DNA of 64,000 bases from Candidatus Altimarinota bacterium (GCA_021735425.1 JAIPGZ010000002.1:1-64000); one strand, 5' to 3'; positions 16,365 through 25,557 are shown, counted from the stretch's first letter. Made by a program: numbers and translations. The notes: generated from the sequence alone by a model not told the origin.

Positions 16365-17798
16365 ATGGAAATCCAATTTTTCAATTCGCTCGGTCGCCGG
16401 AAGGAAAGCTTCATTCCGCTCGAAAAAGGCAAAGTCGGGATTTATAGTTGCGGTCCGACGGTTTACGCGACTCCCCACATTGGAAATTTTCGCGCCTTCA
16501 TATTTGCTGATTTGTTGCGCAGGAGTTTGGAGTTCCTCGGTTTCGCAGTGAAGCACGTGATGAACGTCACCGATGTCGGACATCTCGTCTCGGATGGCAA
16601 TGAGGGTGAAGACAAACTCGAAAAAGGCGCAGCACGCGAAGGCATCTCCCCGCTCGAAGTCGCCCGGAAGTACGAAGACGAATTCCTGCGTGATTTACAG
16701 AAATTGAATATTTTGAAGCCTCACCAGCTCCCCCGCGCGAGCGAGCACATCGACGAGCAAATTGAGTTAATTAAAAAATTAGAATCCAAAGGCTTCACTT
16801 ACGAAACGAGCGATGGGATTTATTTCGACACGAGTAAGTTCGAAAATTACGGGAAACTGTCGGGGCAAAAAATGGAGGAAAAAGTGGCTGGCGCGCGCGT
16901 CGAAGTGAATTCGGAAAAACGCAATCCTGCCGATTTCGCGCTGTGGAAATTCTGCGTCGGCGAGAATGCCAACCATGTTTTGCGCTGGGATTTTGAAACT
17001 GCCTCGGATTTGTCTAATAAAAAGCAAAAATCTGAAATCGAAAATCTGAAATCGAAAATCGGTTTCCCCGGCTGGCATCTCGAATGCTCGGCGATGAGTC
17101 AAAAATATCTCGGCGAAACTTTCGACATCCACACCGGCGGCGTCGATCACATCCCCGTGCATCACGAGAATGAAATTGCACAAAGTGAAGCCGCCACTGG
17201 AAAAAAATTTGTGAGTTACTGGCTGCACAACGAATTCCTCACGGTGGACGGTGGCAAGATGTCCAAGAGTTTGGGCAACCTTTTTACTTTGGAGGATCTG
17301 CAGAAAAAAGATTTCGAACCACCGGCTTTTCGCTATTTTTGTTTGAATTCGAATTACCGCGGAAAGCTGAATTTCTCATGGGAAGCGCTCACTAATGCGC
17401 AAAACTCGCTACAAAATTTACGCAAGATTTACCAGAATTTACCGGACGGCGCGATTGACGATGCAGCAGTCGAGAAATTTGGCGCCGCTCTCGCGGACGA
17501 TTTGAATTCCCCGCAAGCCTTGGCCGTAGTCTGGGATTTCGCCAAAAGTCCAGCAGCGAATAGAACGACCCTCGCGAAATTCGACGAAGTTTTGGGCTTG
17601 GACTTGGGGCGGGTCGAGAAAGTAGAAAAAATTGCAATTTCCGCCGCACAAAAAAAGCAACTCGCAATTCGAAAAACAGCGCGAGCGGAAAAAGATTTCG
17701 CCAAGTCGGACGCGATTCGCGATGAATTTTTGGCAGCGGGTTTTGAGATTGAAGATGCGAGAGATGGAGAGCAAATTGTAAAACGCAAAACAGCCTAA
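16365..17798 (+). CDS. cysS: Cysteinyl-tRNA synthetase
   Basis: A 477-residue class I synthetase. The HIGH-type signature is in TPHIGNFRAFIF; zinc ligands include the cysteine in YSCGPTVY and the PGWHLECSAMSQ segment; KMSKS is in GGKMSKSLGN. Between ALWKFCVG and PGWHLECS an extra Lys/Glu-rich stretch (about residues 205-228, with SEIENLKSKI) replaces the usual short loop. The DNA there is a tandem AATCTGAAATCGA-like word, so the insertion looks repeat-derived. Confidence 0.96.
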   Translation: MEIQFFNSLGRRKESFIPLEKGKVGIYSCGPTVYATPHIGNFRAFIFADLLRRSLEFLGFAVKHVMNVTDVGHLVSDGNEGEDKLEKGAAREGISPLEVARKYEDEFLRDLQKLNILKPHQLPRASEHIDEQIELIKKLESKGFTYETSDGIYFDTSKFENYGKLSGQKMEEKVAGARVEVNSEKRNPADFALWKFCVGENANHVLRWDFETASDLSNKKQKSEIENLKSKIGFPGWHLECSAMSQKYLGETFDIHTGGVDHIPVHHENEIAQSEAATGKKFVSYWLHNEFLTVDGGKMSKSLGNLFTLEDLQKKDFEPPAFRYFCLNSNYRGKLNFSWEALTNAQNSLQNLRKIYQNLPDGAIDDAAVEKFGAALADDLNSPQALAVVWDFAKSPAANRTTLAKFDEVLGLDLGRVEKVEKIAISAAQKKQLAIRKTARAEKDFAKSDAIRDEFLAAGFEIEDARDGEQIVKRKTA

Positions 17799-17816
17799 CG
17801 ACACACAGTACTTAAA

Positions 17817-17896
17817 GTAGGAATAATAGAATATGGAATAGTGGAATAAGGGAGTGCTATTATTCCATTATCCTATTATTCCATTATTCCTACAGA
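17817..17896. repeat. Long GAATA-type palindrome
   Basis: About 33-nt arms, imperfect but extensive: TAGGAATAATAGAATATGGA on the left answers TCCATTATTCCTA-like words on the right, with a short centre near 17855. It fills the cysS-tilS gap and could form a large hairpin in RNA, ending cysS transcription or protecting its 3' end. Confidence 0.65.
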
Positions 17897-18817
17897 ATGA
17901 AAATTCTAGTCGCAGTTTCCGGCGGCGTCGACTCGGTCGTTTTGCTCGATCTTTTGGCGCGCGGAAAATTAGCGAACTTTTTAAAAGATGAAAATCTTCA
18001 ATCTAAAATCTTAAATCTAAAATTACTCGTCGCTCACTTCAATCACAAAATTCACCGCGAGGCTGACCGACAGGAAAAATTCGTCGAGCAATTAGCCGCA
18101 AAATACGGCTTGGAATTTTTTGGCAGCAAAGCGAAAAAGAAATTAAAAAGTGAGGCGGAGGCACGCGACGCCCGATTTGAGTTTCTGGAAAAAATTTGCG
18201 AACGCGAAAATTGTGACCACATCGCCCTCGCTCACCACGCCGACGACCAGATTGAGACAATTTTTTTGAATTTGATTCGCGGCAGCGGTCTCGCCGGTCT
18301 CGCCGGCATGACGGAAATGGCGGGATGCAAATGGCGACCGTTTTTGGGAATTCCGAAATCAAAAATCGCAGATTTCGCCAAAAAACAAAAATTAAAATTC
18401 GTCGTCGACCCGACCAACTCGGACGAAAAATTTGCGCGTAATTTCTTGCGGCGAGATATTTTGCCCCGCGTCGAAAAATTGAATCCGCAGTACCGGATGG
18501 CGATTCTGCGCTTCGCGAAAATCGGGCGAGAAAATTTGGAACTAACTAATTTGCTCGCGGCAGAGTGGCTGCGCCGATTCGCAACGAAGCGTGCAATCGA
18601 ACTAACGGAATTTTTTAATTTACCAGATGTTTTAAAAAAAGCTGTTTTATGCCAAATTTATTTAGCGGAAGTCGGCAATTTACAAAAAATCGAAGAAAAA
18701 CATTTTGCGGAAATTTTGACATTAGCGGGGAATCCAGCCGGAGGAAAAAGCAAAAAGTTTGGAGCACTCGAGTTTCGAACGACGAAACAAGGTGGCGCGC
18801 GAGTCTTGGTATGGTGA
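17897..18817 (+). CDS. tilS: tRNA(Ile)-lysidine synthase
   Basis: A 306-residue PP-loop enzyme that puts lysine on C34 of tRNA-Ile(CAU). The ATP loop is SGGVDS (residues 8-13). HHADDQIETIFLNLIRGSG is the second signature, with LGIPKSKI further on. An insertion (about 33-45, NLQSKILNLK) before VAHFNHKIHREADRQE is again encoded by an AATCTAAAATC-type word. Length suits the short TilS form. It follows the palindrome after cysS; the ATG is at 17897. Confidence 0.94.
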   Translation: MKILVAVSGGVDSVVLLDLLARGKLANFLKDENLQSKILNLKLLVAHFNHKIHREADRQEKFVEQLAAKYGLEFFGSKAKKKLKSEAEARDARFEFLEKICERENCDHIALAHHADDQIETIFLNLIRGSGLAGLAGMTEMAGCKWRPFLGIPKSKIADFAKKQKLKFVVDPTNSDEKFARNFLRRDILPRVEKLNPQYRMAILRFAKIGRENLELTNLLAAEWLRRFATKRAIELTEFFNLPDVLKKAVLCQIYLAEVGNLQKIEEKHFAEILTLAGNPAGGKSKKFGALEFRTTKQGGARVLVW

Positions 18818-18851
18818 ATAGGTTAATTTTCTGCCCGCCCTTTAGCCTGAC

Positions 18852-18879
18852 TTGCTTTTTTGCAAAAAAGTTTTAAAAT
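18852..18879 (+). promoter_or_regulatory. Promoter of the 94-aa orphan
   Basis: TTGCTT at 18852-18857, 16 bp, TAAAAT at 18874-18879. Confidence 0.6.
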
Positions 18880-18906
18880 AAAAAAACCTTTTTAATTTTT
18901 TTGAAT

Positions 18907-19191
18907 ATGTCTATGTCTTGCATTGATAAAATCGGAGAGAAAGCGCTTGAAAAAGAATGTGGCATCAAAATGATAATTAAACACAGTATTGATTTTTCAG
19001 CTAAACCTGACTCAGATATAAATAAAAAGATAAAGCAACTGCATACTGAGCTTCAAAAAAACTATCGACCCAAATTTCGTAGCATTGCCGAAAAAATACT
19101 TGATCTGAACCCAGAAGAAAAAGATGAAGAGAAACTAATCCAAAAAATCATAGATCAATTTTATCGAGAAATAGCAGCACCCGGTAAATAA
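18907..19191 (+). CDS. Small hypothetical protein (94 aa)
   Basis: A soluble, charged, helical protein with no recognised domain. The ATG at 18907 is preferred over a TTG at 18901; an ATG at 18913 is also possible. It has its own promoter and sits between tilS and the infC promoter. Base composition is more AT-rich than its neighbours. Confidence 0.55.
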   Translation: MSMSCIDKIGEKALEKECGIKMIIKHSIDFSAKPDSDINKKIKQLHTELQKNYRPKFRSIAEKILDLNPEEKDEEKLIQKIIDQFYREIAAPGK

Positions 19192-19195
19192 TCTT

Positions 19196-19224
19196 TTGAC
19201 TTTTCTACATCTCGCCCCTAAAAT
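19196..19224 (+). promoter_or_regulatory. Promoter of infC-rpmI-rplT
   Basis: TTGACT at 19196-19201, 17 bp, TAAAAT at 19219-19224, then CCCTCGG. The leader to the TTG start is about 58 nt. Confidence 0.75.
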
Positions 19225-19288
19225 CCCTCGGCTTTTAGAGATTGTTTGGAAGCCTAATTCTTATTTCTTAATCCTTAAAACTTAGTTT

Positions 19289-19876
19289 TTGCCACCTCGC
19301 AAGAGATACAAGCCCGCGGTTCGGATTCCCCGACCAATTATGAATGAAAGGATTTTTGCAAAAGAAGTCTTGGTGATTGGTTCGGACGGAGAAAAATCGG
19401 GGATCATCCCGACGAGCGAGGCAATCGCGAAAGCCAAACTAGAAGAATTAGATTTGATTCTCATCGTTCCGAAAGCTAATCCGCCAGTCGCCAAGATTCT
19501 GGATTACGGCAAATGGCAGTATGAGCAAAAGAAGGCCTTAACTAAAAACAAAGCGAGAGGGAAAGCGAAACCCATGAAGGGCATCCGACTCGGAGTGCGA
19601 ATCGCCGAAGGCGATCTGGAAGTGAGGGCAAAACGAGGCAGAGAATTCCTCGAGAAAAGTCATAAACTCCGTGTCGTCCTGCAATTCAAAGGTCGAGAAA
19701 TGGTGCACTTCGATCTCGCGCTGGAAAAAATGAAGGAGTTTGCGAGAAGATTAGAAGACATTAGCTCAATCGAGGCGCTACCGAAAAAATTGGGACGTCA
19801 GTTAATCATGATTCTCAAACCAGAGAAAAAAATTAAAACTTCTAATTCCCCTGAAAATGAAACTCAAGTCGAATAA
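19289..19876 (+). CDS. infC: Translation initiation factor IF-3
   Basis: A 195-residue IF-3 that keeps ribosomal subunits apart and checks the initiator tRNA. The N-domain has VLVIGSDGEKSGIIPTSEAI and LDYGKWQYEQKK; the C-domain has KRGREFLEKSHKLRVVLQFK and ends near LIMILKPEKK. The start is TTG at 19289; a rare start is typical of infC genes, often AUU and linked to self-control. Its 3' end overlaps rpmI by 20 nt. Confidence 0.96.
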   Translation: MPPRKRYKPAVRIPRPIMNERIFAKEVLVIGSDGEKSGIIPTSEAIAKAKLEELDLILIVPKANPPVAKILDYGKWQYEQKKALTKNKARGKAKPMKGIRLGVRIAEGDLEVRAKRGREFLEKSHKLRVVLQFKGREMVHFDLALEKMKEFARRLEDISSIEALPKKLGRQLIMILKPEKKIKTSNSPENETQVE

Positions 19877-20051
19877 ATCCGCCGCTAAAAGATTCCGCAA
19901 AACCGGAACTGGCAAGATCGTCGGGCGCAAAGCCGGTCGCGGTCATCTCCTCATGCAAAAATCTTCGTCACAAAAAAAATTGGCGAACAAACCTAAAATT
20001 CTAGCGAAAGGCGATGCGAAACGAGTCGCCCACCTTTTACCCAACTTGTAA
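19857..20051 (+). CDS. rpmI: Ribosomal protein bL35
   Basis: A 64-residue, very basic L35 with KLKSNKSAAKRFRKTGTGKI at the N-terminus and the GHLLMQKSS segment. It begins inside the end of infC (20-nt overlap), which suggests translational coupling. It is the middle gene of infC-rpmI-rplT. Confidence 0.96.
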   Translation: MKLKSNKSAAKRFRKTGTGKIVGRKAGRGHLLMQKSSSQKKLANKPKILAKGDAKRVAHLLPNL

Positions 20052-20111
20052 AAGCTTTAACTGTTCCAGGCTCTAAAAAATTTAAAACTTAAACTTTAAA
20101 ATTCACACACC

Positions 20112-20483
20112 ATGAGAGTAAAAGGAGGTACCACCACCCACGCCCGTCACAAGAAAATCCTCAAATCAATGAAGGGCGCTATCGGTAAGCAAAAAAATGT
20201 TTTCCGTGTTGCGAAGCAGGCGAATATGAAAGCCGGTAAACACGCCTACATTGGTCGAAAATTGAAAAAACGCACTTACCGCGCGCTTTGGATTCAACGG
20301 CTGAACGCCGCCGTCCGCGCTGCCGGGCTGACTTATTCGCGTTTCATCGACGGTCTGACGAAATCGAAGATTGCCGTGAACCGCAAAAATTTGTCAGAAC
20401 TAGCCATCAAGGAGCCAAACACTTTTGCCAAGCTAGTAGAAGTGGCGAAAGCTAAAGCTAGTTCGCCGGTGCGAAAGAATTAG
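20112..20483 (+). CDS. rplT: Ribosomal protein bL20
   Basis: A 123-residue L20 with the basic N-terminus ([18 protein letters not shown]), [20 protein letters not shown] and [20 protein letters not shown]. Last gene of infC-rpmI-rplT. It overlaps the convergent 174-aa gene by 4 nt. Confidence 0.97.
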   Translation: MRVKGGTTTHARHKKILKSMKGAIGKQKNVFRVAKQANMKAGKHAYIGRKLKKRTYRALWIQRLNAAVRAAGLTYSRFIDGLTKSKIAVNRKNLSELAIKEPNTFAKLVEVAKAKASSPVRKN

Positions 20484-21004
20484 ACCCAAAAAAAACGAGT
20501 CTGTGCGTAATCACTAATATTCACATCAGGCATTATACCTTTGATTATTTTTCTTGTTTTATCAGCTTCTTCTGTAGCTGCTATTTTTAATAATTGACTA
20601 AATATTAAACTTTGTTGTTTTCGAATTTTTGCTTCCAATCCTTTAATGGTTGTATCGCTGACTGCAAGATCTTTTTCTAGCTCTGTCACTGTTTTTTGTA
20701 AACCTAGTGTTTGTAAAATCTTTTCTCGCTCACTGCTTGCATGAATGACTTTTTCTATTTCTCCTCTAAGTTTATTTCTAAATGCTTTAGGTGAAAATTT
20801 AATTACATCTACTAGATTAGTATCTAAAAATGTCTCCACTCTAGTTGATCTTATTAAGCTTGCAAAAGCAGGAGCATCTCTAGATTGAATGTAATTCTTA
20901 GCCAATTGGTGTTGTTTTTCCTCATAATAACTATCCATTTTTCTGACAAAAAACCTCTCCTCACTTACGCGGAAAGATCGCATCCAGATGTCATAAAGCA
21001 TCAT
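20480..21004 (-). CDS. Hypothetical coiled-coil protein (174 aa)
   Basis: No family is recognised. The middle (about 95-140) is a likely coiled coil ([28 protein letters not shown]). It is soluble and AT-rich in coding sequence. The promoter on its strand at 21013-21042 supports it. The ATG at 21004 is used; the next codon is also ATG. It overlaps rplT by 4 nt at the 3' ends. Confidence 0.6.
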   Translation of the reverse strand: MMLYDIWMRSFRVSEERFFVRKMDSYYEEKQHQLAKNYIQSRDAPAFASLIRSTRVETFLDTNLVDVIKFSPKAFRNKLRGEIEKVIHASSEREKILQTLGLQKTVTELEKDLAVSDTTIKGLEAKIRKQQSLIFSQLLKIAATEEADKTRKIIKGIMPDVNISDYAQTRFFWV

Positions 21005-21012
21005 TCGACTAA

Positions 21013-21042
21013 ATTGTAAGCTAGATTAATCGTGAAATGCAA
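21013..21042 (-). promoter_or_regulatory. Promoter of the 174-aa gene
   Basis: On the minus strand TTGCAT (21037-21042), 18 bp, TACAAT (21013-21018). A plus-strand TAAAAT (21056-21061) for the PfpI gene stands just beyond, so two divergent promoters are packed together. Confidence 0.6.
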
Positions 21043-21085
21043 ATCAACTTTAGGTTAAAATCCACGCAACTAACTCACAACAAAA

Positions 21086-21604
21086 ATGATGAAACATGCA
21101 CTCATAATCATCGCTCCGGAAAACTTCCGCGACGAGGAACTTTTTGTACCACAGAAAATTCTCGAAGAAGCTGGAATCACGACAACAATCGCCTCACGAG
21201 AAGCTGGCACTTGCCGCGGTAAACTCGGCGGAACGGCGAAGGCTGTGATCGGCTTAAATCAAATCAATGTCGAGGATTTCGACGCCGTTATTTTTGTCGG
21301 TGGTCCAGGTAGTTCGATTTATTTCGACGACCCAGCGGCTCATTTAATCACTCAAAAGGCGGTCGCGGCGAACAAAGTTTTGGCGGCAATCTGCGCCGCA
21401 CCGAGTATCCTGGCTCAAGCTGGAGTTTTGAAAAATCGGAAAGCGACGGTTTTCCCCGACTCAAGTTATGAAGAAATTCTCACAAAAAACGAGGCAATTC
21501 TGACTCGAGAGAATTTGGAAAGCGACGGCAAAATCATCACCGCGAACGACGCTCCGATGGCGGAGGAGTTTGGGGAGAAGATTGTAGGGCTGTTGGGAAA
21601 ATAA
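21086..21604 (+). CDS. DJ-1/PfpI (ThiJ) family protein
   Basis: A 172-residue protein of the DJ-1/PfpI superfamily. The nucleophile-elbow cysteine is in LAAICAAPSILAQAG (about residue 106), and ENFRDEELFVP near the N-terminus supplies the usual acidic residue. Members act as deglycase-like, chaperone or peptidase proteins; sequence alone does not separate these. It is a single gene with its own -10. Start: first of two adjacent ATG codons. Confidence 0.88.
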   Translation: MMKHALIIIAPENFRDEELFVPQKILEEAGITTTIASREAGTCRGKLGGTAKAVIGLNQINVEDFDAVIFVGGPGSSIYFDDPAAHLITQKAVAANKVLAAICAAPSILAQAGVLKNRKATVFPDSSYEEILTKNEAILTRENLESDGKIITANDAPMAEEFGEKIVGLLGK

Positions 21605-21621
21605 CTCTCCACACTTTCGAT

Positions 21622-21650
21622 TTGCGCTTAAACCGCTTTTTAATTAGAAT
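21622..21650 (+). promoter_or_regulatory. Promoter of rplO-secY
   Basis: TTGCGC at 21622-21627, 17 bp, TAGAAT at 21645-21650, then CCCCGGG. The start codon is 21 nt downstream. Confidence 0.75.
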
Positions 21651-21671
21651 CCCCGGGCTTAATTTTTTTCA

Positions 21672-22160
21672 ATGCAACAACATACTTTGAAGCCAGTGAA
21701 AGGCTCGACTACGCGCCACAAGCGCCGCGGCATCGGTGATACTTTCGCCGGGCGAGGCTGCAAAGGTCAACAAGCTCGCGTCGGCGGTCGGTCAAAATTT
21801 TCGGCAGCTTTCGAGGGCGGACAGATTTCGCTAGTGCGGAGAATGCCGAAACTCGGTGGTTTTCGCAATATCAATCGAGTGGAGTTTCAGGCCGTCAATT
21901 TGGGTGATTTGGAAAAACTCGGAGTCGATAAAATTTCCCGTGAAACCTTGAAGCAAGCTGGTTTGATTAAAAAACTCAAACAACCGGTGAAAATTTTGGG
22001 TTTTGGTAAATTGACTAAAAAACTCACTTGCTTCGTCGACGCAGTCTCGCAGTCAGCCAAAGAGGCGATTGAAAAAGCTGGCGGAAACATCGAACTACCA
22101 GCCAAGAAAGAAAAACACTCTCAGCGAAAAGAAGCCATTGGTTCAAAAAAAAGTGAGTAA
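21672..22160 (+). CDS. rplO: Ribosomal protein uL15
   Basis: A 162-residue L15. The Gly/Arg-rich N-terminal tail (GSTTRHKRRGIGDTFAGRGC) is typical, with VRRMPKLGGFRN in the middle and the usual C-terminal domain. It is followed by secY, the normal end of the spc ribosomal operon, but here the pair has its own promoter and the rest of the spc genes are not in view. Confidence 0.95.
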   Translation: MQQHTLKPVKGSTTRHKRRGIGDTFAGRGCKGQQARVGGRSKFSAAFEGGQISLVRRMPKLGGFRNINRVEFQAVNLGDLEKLGVDKISRETLKQAGLIKKLKQPVKILGFGKLTKKLTCFVDAVSQSAKEAIEKAGGNIELPAKKEKHSQRKEAIGSKKSE

Positions 22161-22208
22161 AAAAATATTACTCCCTAATCCCTAATCCTTACTTCTTACT
22201 TCTTAAAA

Positions 22209-23516
22209 ATGAATTACTTCAAAAGAATTTTCCAGGCTCCTGGTTTGCGTAAAAAAATACTTTTTACGATTTTTTGTTTAGCGGTTTTTCGGCTCGCCGC
22301 CCATATCACCGTCCCCGGTGTCGATATCGCCTCCCTGCAGGGACTCTTCGAGCAGAATGAATTACTCGGCGCATTTTCGATTTTGACAGGAGGCAGCTTG
22401 GAGAATTTCTCGATTGTCCTGATGGGTCTGACACCTTATATCAATGCTTCCATCATCGTCCAACTAATGACAGTCGTGATTCCACGGCTAGAGGAATTGT
22501 CGAAAGAGGGCGAGCAAGGACGTAATAAAATTAATTCTTACACCCGCTGGCTGACTTTTCCACTCGCTTTTTTACAGAGTTACGGAATGATTTTGCTTTT
22601 GAATAAAAGTGCGTCGGCAGGCGGCGCAGAGTTAATCCCGGGAGTTGAAAATCTCAATGTCATTCTGCCAATCATGATTACTGTCTCGGCAGGGACATTA
22701 TTTCTCATGTGGCTCGGCGAGCTGATGACTGAAAAAGGCATCGGCAACGGCATCTCACTTTTGATTTTCGCGTCGATTGTCTCCGGCATTCCACCTATCC
22801 TCGGACAGACTCTCGGCATCGCCCAATTCGACAAAAGTAAATTGATTCCTTTTGTAATTTTGCTGGCCATCACCATAGCCTTGACGATTTTCGTCGTCCT
22901 CGTGACCGAAGGCGCACGACAGATTCCGGTGAATTACGGCAGCCGTGCAGGCACGCGCGGGGCGCAATCGGCGCTCCCGATTCGCATCAATCAAGCTGGC
23001 ATGATTCCAATTATTTTTGCAGTCAGTCTGGTGACTTTCCCAACCATCATCGCCCAGTTTTTGCAGAACTCACTGAACCCGACAGTCAAGGCAATCTCAG
23101 ATTTCATCTTGGCGAATCTGAATGGCGCAGCCCCCGGCTTTCTGTACATCCTGCTTTACCTACTTTTAATCGTTGCTTTCACTTATTTTTACGTTTCGAT
23201 TACCTTCGATCCAGTGAAAATCGCGGAGAACATCCAAAAACGCGGCGGCTTCGTACCTGGCATTCGACCAGGACGCGAGACAGCGGAATTCCTCAGCGGT
23301 GTGTCGAGTCGTTTAAATCTCTGGGGTGGACTCTTCCTCGGTTTCGTCGCAGTCTTGCCAATCATTTTGACTAAATTTTTCGCCAGCCAATCTTTTGGTT
23401 CAGTGCCACTTTTAATCTCTGGCGCAGGACTAATCATCGTCGTGGGTGTCGTACTTGAATTAATTCGCCAAATCAATGCGCAACTAATCATGCATGATTA
23501 CGATAAGTTTGGATAA
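22209..23516 (+). CDS. secY: SecY, protein translocase channel
   Basis: A 435-residue ten-helix channel protein. It shows LRKKILFTIFCLAVFR, GLTPYINASIIVQL, the GNGISLLIFASI segment, the RQIPVNYGSRAG cytoplasmic loop and the C-terminal RQINAQLIMHDYDKFG. It forms the export channel with SecE (0.3 kb). adk, map or infA, which often follow secY, are missing; small orphans follow. Confidence 0.97.
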   Translation: MNYFKRIFQAPGLRKKILFTIFCLAVFRLAAHITVPGVDIASLQGLFEQNELLGAFSILTGGSLENFSIVLMGLTPYINASIIVQLMTVVIPRLEELSKEGEQGRNKINSYTRWLTFPLAFLQSYGMILLLNKSASAGGAELIPGVENLNVILPIMITVSAGTLFLMWLGELMTEKGIGNGISLLIFASIVSGIPPILGQTLGIAQFDKSKLIPFVILLAITIALTIFVVLVTEGARQIPVNYGSRAGTRGAQSALPIRINQAGMIPIIFAVSLVTFPTIIAQFLQNSLNPTVKAISDFILANLNGAAPGFLYILLYLLLIVAFTYFYVSITFDPVKIAENIQKRGGFVPGIRPGRETAEFLSGVSSRLNLWGGLFLGFVAVLPIILTKFFASQSFGSVPLLISGAGLIIVVGVVLELIRQINAQLIMHDYDKFG

Positions 23517-23539
23517 AGTTTTTAGTTTTTTTGTCACTG

Positions 23540-23830
23540 ATGGGTGAGATAAATGAAAGTCGTGGCACTCATGATCAGTTTTACTTTGTCAGTTTTCCTA
23601 CTGTCTCTGGCAACATGCAAACAATCAAAAGATCTTTTGCATGTCCGTTAGATTCTTTTGATAAAGACACTCTCGCCCTAATAGCTTGGGGTGTTAACGG
23701 CTACTCTAGATTGGAAATTACTAAAGTATTTATAGATGATGCTGGAAAAACACACCACCAAGTAGTTGATATTCAATCAGTCTTGAGAGAAGCTAACCTC
23801 GGAAACTGCCAACTAATAACTGAAAAATAA
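23540..23830 (+). CDS. Small hypothetical protein (96 aa)
   Basis: No family is recognised. It is a soluble protein with two Cys. The ATG at 23540 is preferred; an in-frame TTG at 23531 is possible. No clear promoter is seen, so it may be read through from secY, whose stop lies 23 nt upstream. Confidence 0.45.
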   Translation: MGEINESRGTHDQFYFVSFPTVSGNMQTIKRSFACPLDSFDKDTLALIAWGVNGYSRLEITKVFIDDAGKTHHQVVDIQSVLREANLGNCQLITEK

Positions 23831-23841
23831 GTAAAACTAAT

Positions 23842-24150
23842 ATGGAAACTCCACCTAAACCAACTCCCGAAAAACCAGAAAATTCTCTCGAACAAAAACT
23901 CGAAGAGGTTTTGGTAGTTTTGAAAAAAATCGAGAAAAACACTCATGAATCTTTTTGGCCAGCGGTGATTAAATTTACGATTGCGAATCTTTGGACGATT
24001 GTCGGTTTCGGAATCATACTTTTCTTCGTTTGGAGGATTTGGGGTGTATTGAGTGGAATTTCCGAAGGTGTGAATTTTTTGAAAGATAACTCGCTGAGAC
24101 TACTAGAAAAACTTTCCAACTCGGCGGGAAGTTTGAAGTTTTGGGAGTGA
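23842..24150 (+). CDS. Small single-pass membrane protein (102 aa)
   Basis: A proline-rich N-terminus and a short coiled coil (EQKLEEVLVVLKKIEKN, about 16-32) precede one membrane helix (about 45-67, TIVGFGIILFFVWRIWGVL). No family is recognised. It starts 11 nt after the preceding gene, so they may be one unit. Confidence 0.5.
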   Translation: METPPKPTPEKPENSLEQKLEEVLVVLKKIEKNTHESFWPAVIKFTIANLWTIVGFGIILFFVWRIWGVLSGISEGVNFLKDNSLRLLEKLSNSAGSLKFWE

Positions 24151-24187
24151 TTTAGTGTTTAAGAATAGTTTTTTCTTCAGTCTTTAT

Positions 24188-24216
24188 TTGACAATCTCAT
24201 TTATTTTATTTATAAT
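24188..24216 (+). promoter_or_regulatory. Perfect consensus sigma-70 promoter
   Basis: TTGACA (24188-24193), exactly 17 bp, TATAAT (24211-24216). It is the only full match to both consensus boxes that I found, and it drives an 80-aa orphan. Confidence 0.85.
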
Positions 24217-24238
24217 AACCAACCTTTAATTTTAAAAT

Positions 24239-24481
24239 ATGAAAATAAGAACAGAGTTCGAAGAGAGATATGAAAGATACGGGATCACATTAAGAGGAAC
24301 AAAAGAGGGCGTTACTGATGCCAACACTAAAATTGAGCAAATTATAAAAGAGGCTGATCATTGCTGGGATAAAAAAGAAGAACAGCAATGTCTTTTAATA
24401 AAAAACAGTACTAGGGAAAAAGTCATGAAAGCGCTCAAAGAAGTACAAGGTATCAAAATATTTTTTGCAAAACAAAAATAA
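24239..24481 (+). CDS. Small hypothetical protein (80 aa)
   Basis: A charged, soluble, helix-rich protein with no recognised domain. The ATG at 24239 is 22 nt after a perfect consensus promoter, so strong expression is expected. AT-rich. It ends 13 nt before the 3' end of convergent mltG. Confidence 0.6.
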   Translation: MKIRTEFEERYERYGITLRGTKEGVTDANTKIEQIIKEADHCWDKKEEQQCLLIKNSTREKVMKALKEVQGIKIFFAKQK

Positions 24482-24493
24482 TAACACAGAGAT

Positions 24494-25534
24494 TCACTGC
24501 CCAATAAACTCAGCCTTATTCACATTATGTTCTGTCAGTGTTCTTGCGAAATGGATTTGACCTTTCGAATCGTGCAAGTAGTACCAGTAATCATTTAACT
24601 CCGGATGCAGCGCGGCAGCGATTGAGCTTCGGCTCGGAGAACAAATCGGCGTCGGCGGCAAACCGCGATTAATCCTAGTATTGTAGGGTGATTCCGTCGC
24701 CAGATCCTCCGCTGTCAGATTTTCGCGATGACCGAGCGCGTAAAAAAGTGTCGCGTCGGCATACAAACCCATTCCCTCCTGCAGTCTCCGCCAGAGAATG
24801 TCGGCAACTTTCGGACGATTCTCGGCAGAGTTTTCTTCCAATTCGACAATCGAGGCGACAGTGAGGATTTCGTGGAGTGTCTTGGGAGAGCTTTCTGAAT
24901 CAAAACCAAGCTCGTTTAAATTCCGATTCATCGCAGCAAGCATCCGGCTAACCAAATCTTCGACCGAAAATTTAGTCGGATCAATTTTGTAAGTCGCCGG
25001 GAAGAGGTAACCTTCGAGACTCGCAACTGGTCGATCAGTCGCCCACCCACCTAGTTCATTGCCCGCAGTAGAACCACCCTCCCGAACGAAGATCGAAAAA
25101 TCATTTGGTTGGATCAAACCCATTTCAGTTAATTTCGCGTCAATTTGGTCCGAATTCCAGCCCTCGAGAATCGTGACTGGAATCTGCGCCGCTTCACCAG
25201 CGAGCAAAATCTGGGCGACTTCCGGAATTTTTTCCCCGCCGTGAAATTGGAAATGTCCCGCCTCGACCTGAGTGTCCAAATCTTTTTTGGCGAGATAATT
25301 GGTCAAAGCCCAACCGTCAGTAACCACGCCGATTTCTTGCAATCTCGAGGCGACGCTTTTGATTGACTCGCCGCTCTCGATCACGAAATTGACTGTGAGA
25401 GTATTTACCCCGGAAATTTCCAAAGTTTTGGGAAAATAAATCAACTGTTTGTAAACGAAAATCACTGCCAAACTGATGACCCCGATGACGAAGATTCCGG
25501 AAAGCGAGAGGATGAATTTGCGAAGAGCATCCAT
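24494..25534 (-). CDS. mltG: MltG, endolytic murein transglycosylase
   Basis: A 346-residue YceG/MltG family protein, membrane-anchored by one N-terminal helix (about 8-29). It cuts nascent glycan strands and is thought to set glycan length. A LysM-like region (about 45-115) is followed by the catalytic domain with EGYLFPATYKI, the likely catalytic Glu in TVASIVELEE, YADATLFYALG, YNTRINRGLPPTPICSPS and the C-terminal HDSKGQIHFARTLTEHN. It follows ybaB by 23 nt on the minus strand. Confidence 0.94.
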   Translation of the reverse strand: MDALRKFILSLSGIFVIGVISLAVIFVYKQLIYFPKTLEISGVNTLTVNFVIESGESIKSVASRLQEIGVVTDGWALTNYLAKKDLDTQVEAGHFQFHGGEKIPEVAQILLAGEAAQIPVTILEGWNSDQIDAKLTEMGLIQPNDFSIFVREGGSTAGNELGGWATDRPVASLEGYLFPATYKIDPTKFSVEDLVSRMLAAMNRNLNELGFDSESSPKTLHEILTVASIVELEENSAENRPKVADILWRRLQEGMGLYADATLFYALGHRENLTAEDLATESPYNTRINRGLPPTPICSPSRSSIAAALHPELNDYWYYLHDSKGQIHFARTLTEHNVNKAEFIGQ

Positions 25535-25557
25535 TTTAAAAAATTAAAAATTGAAAA

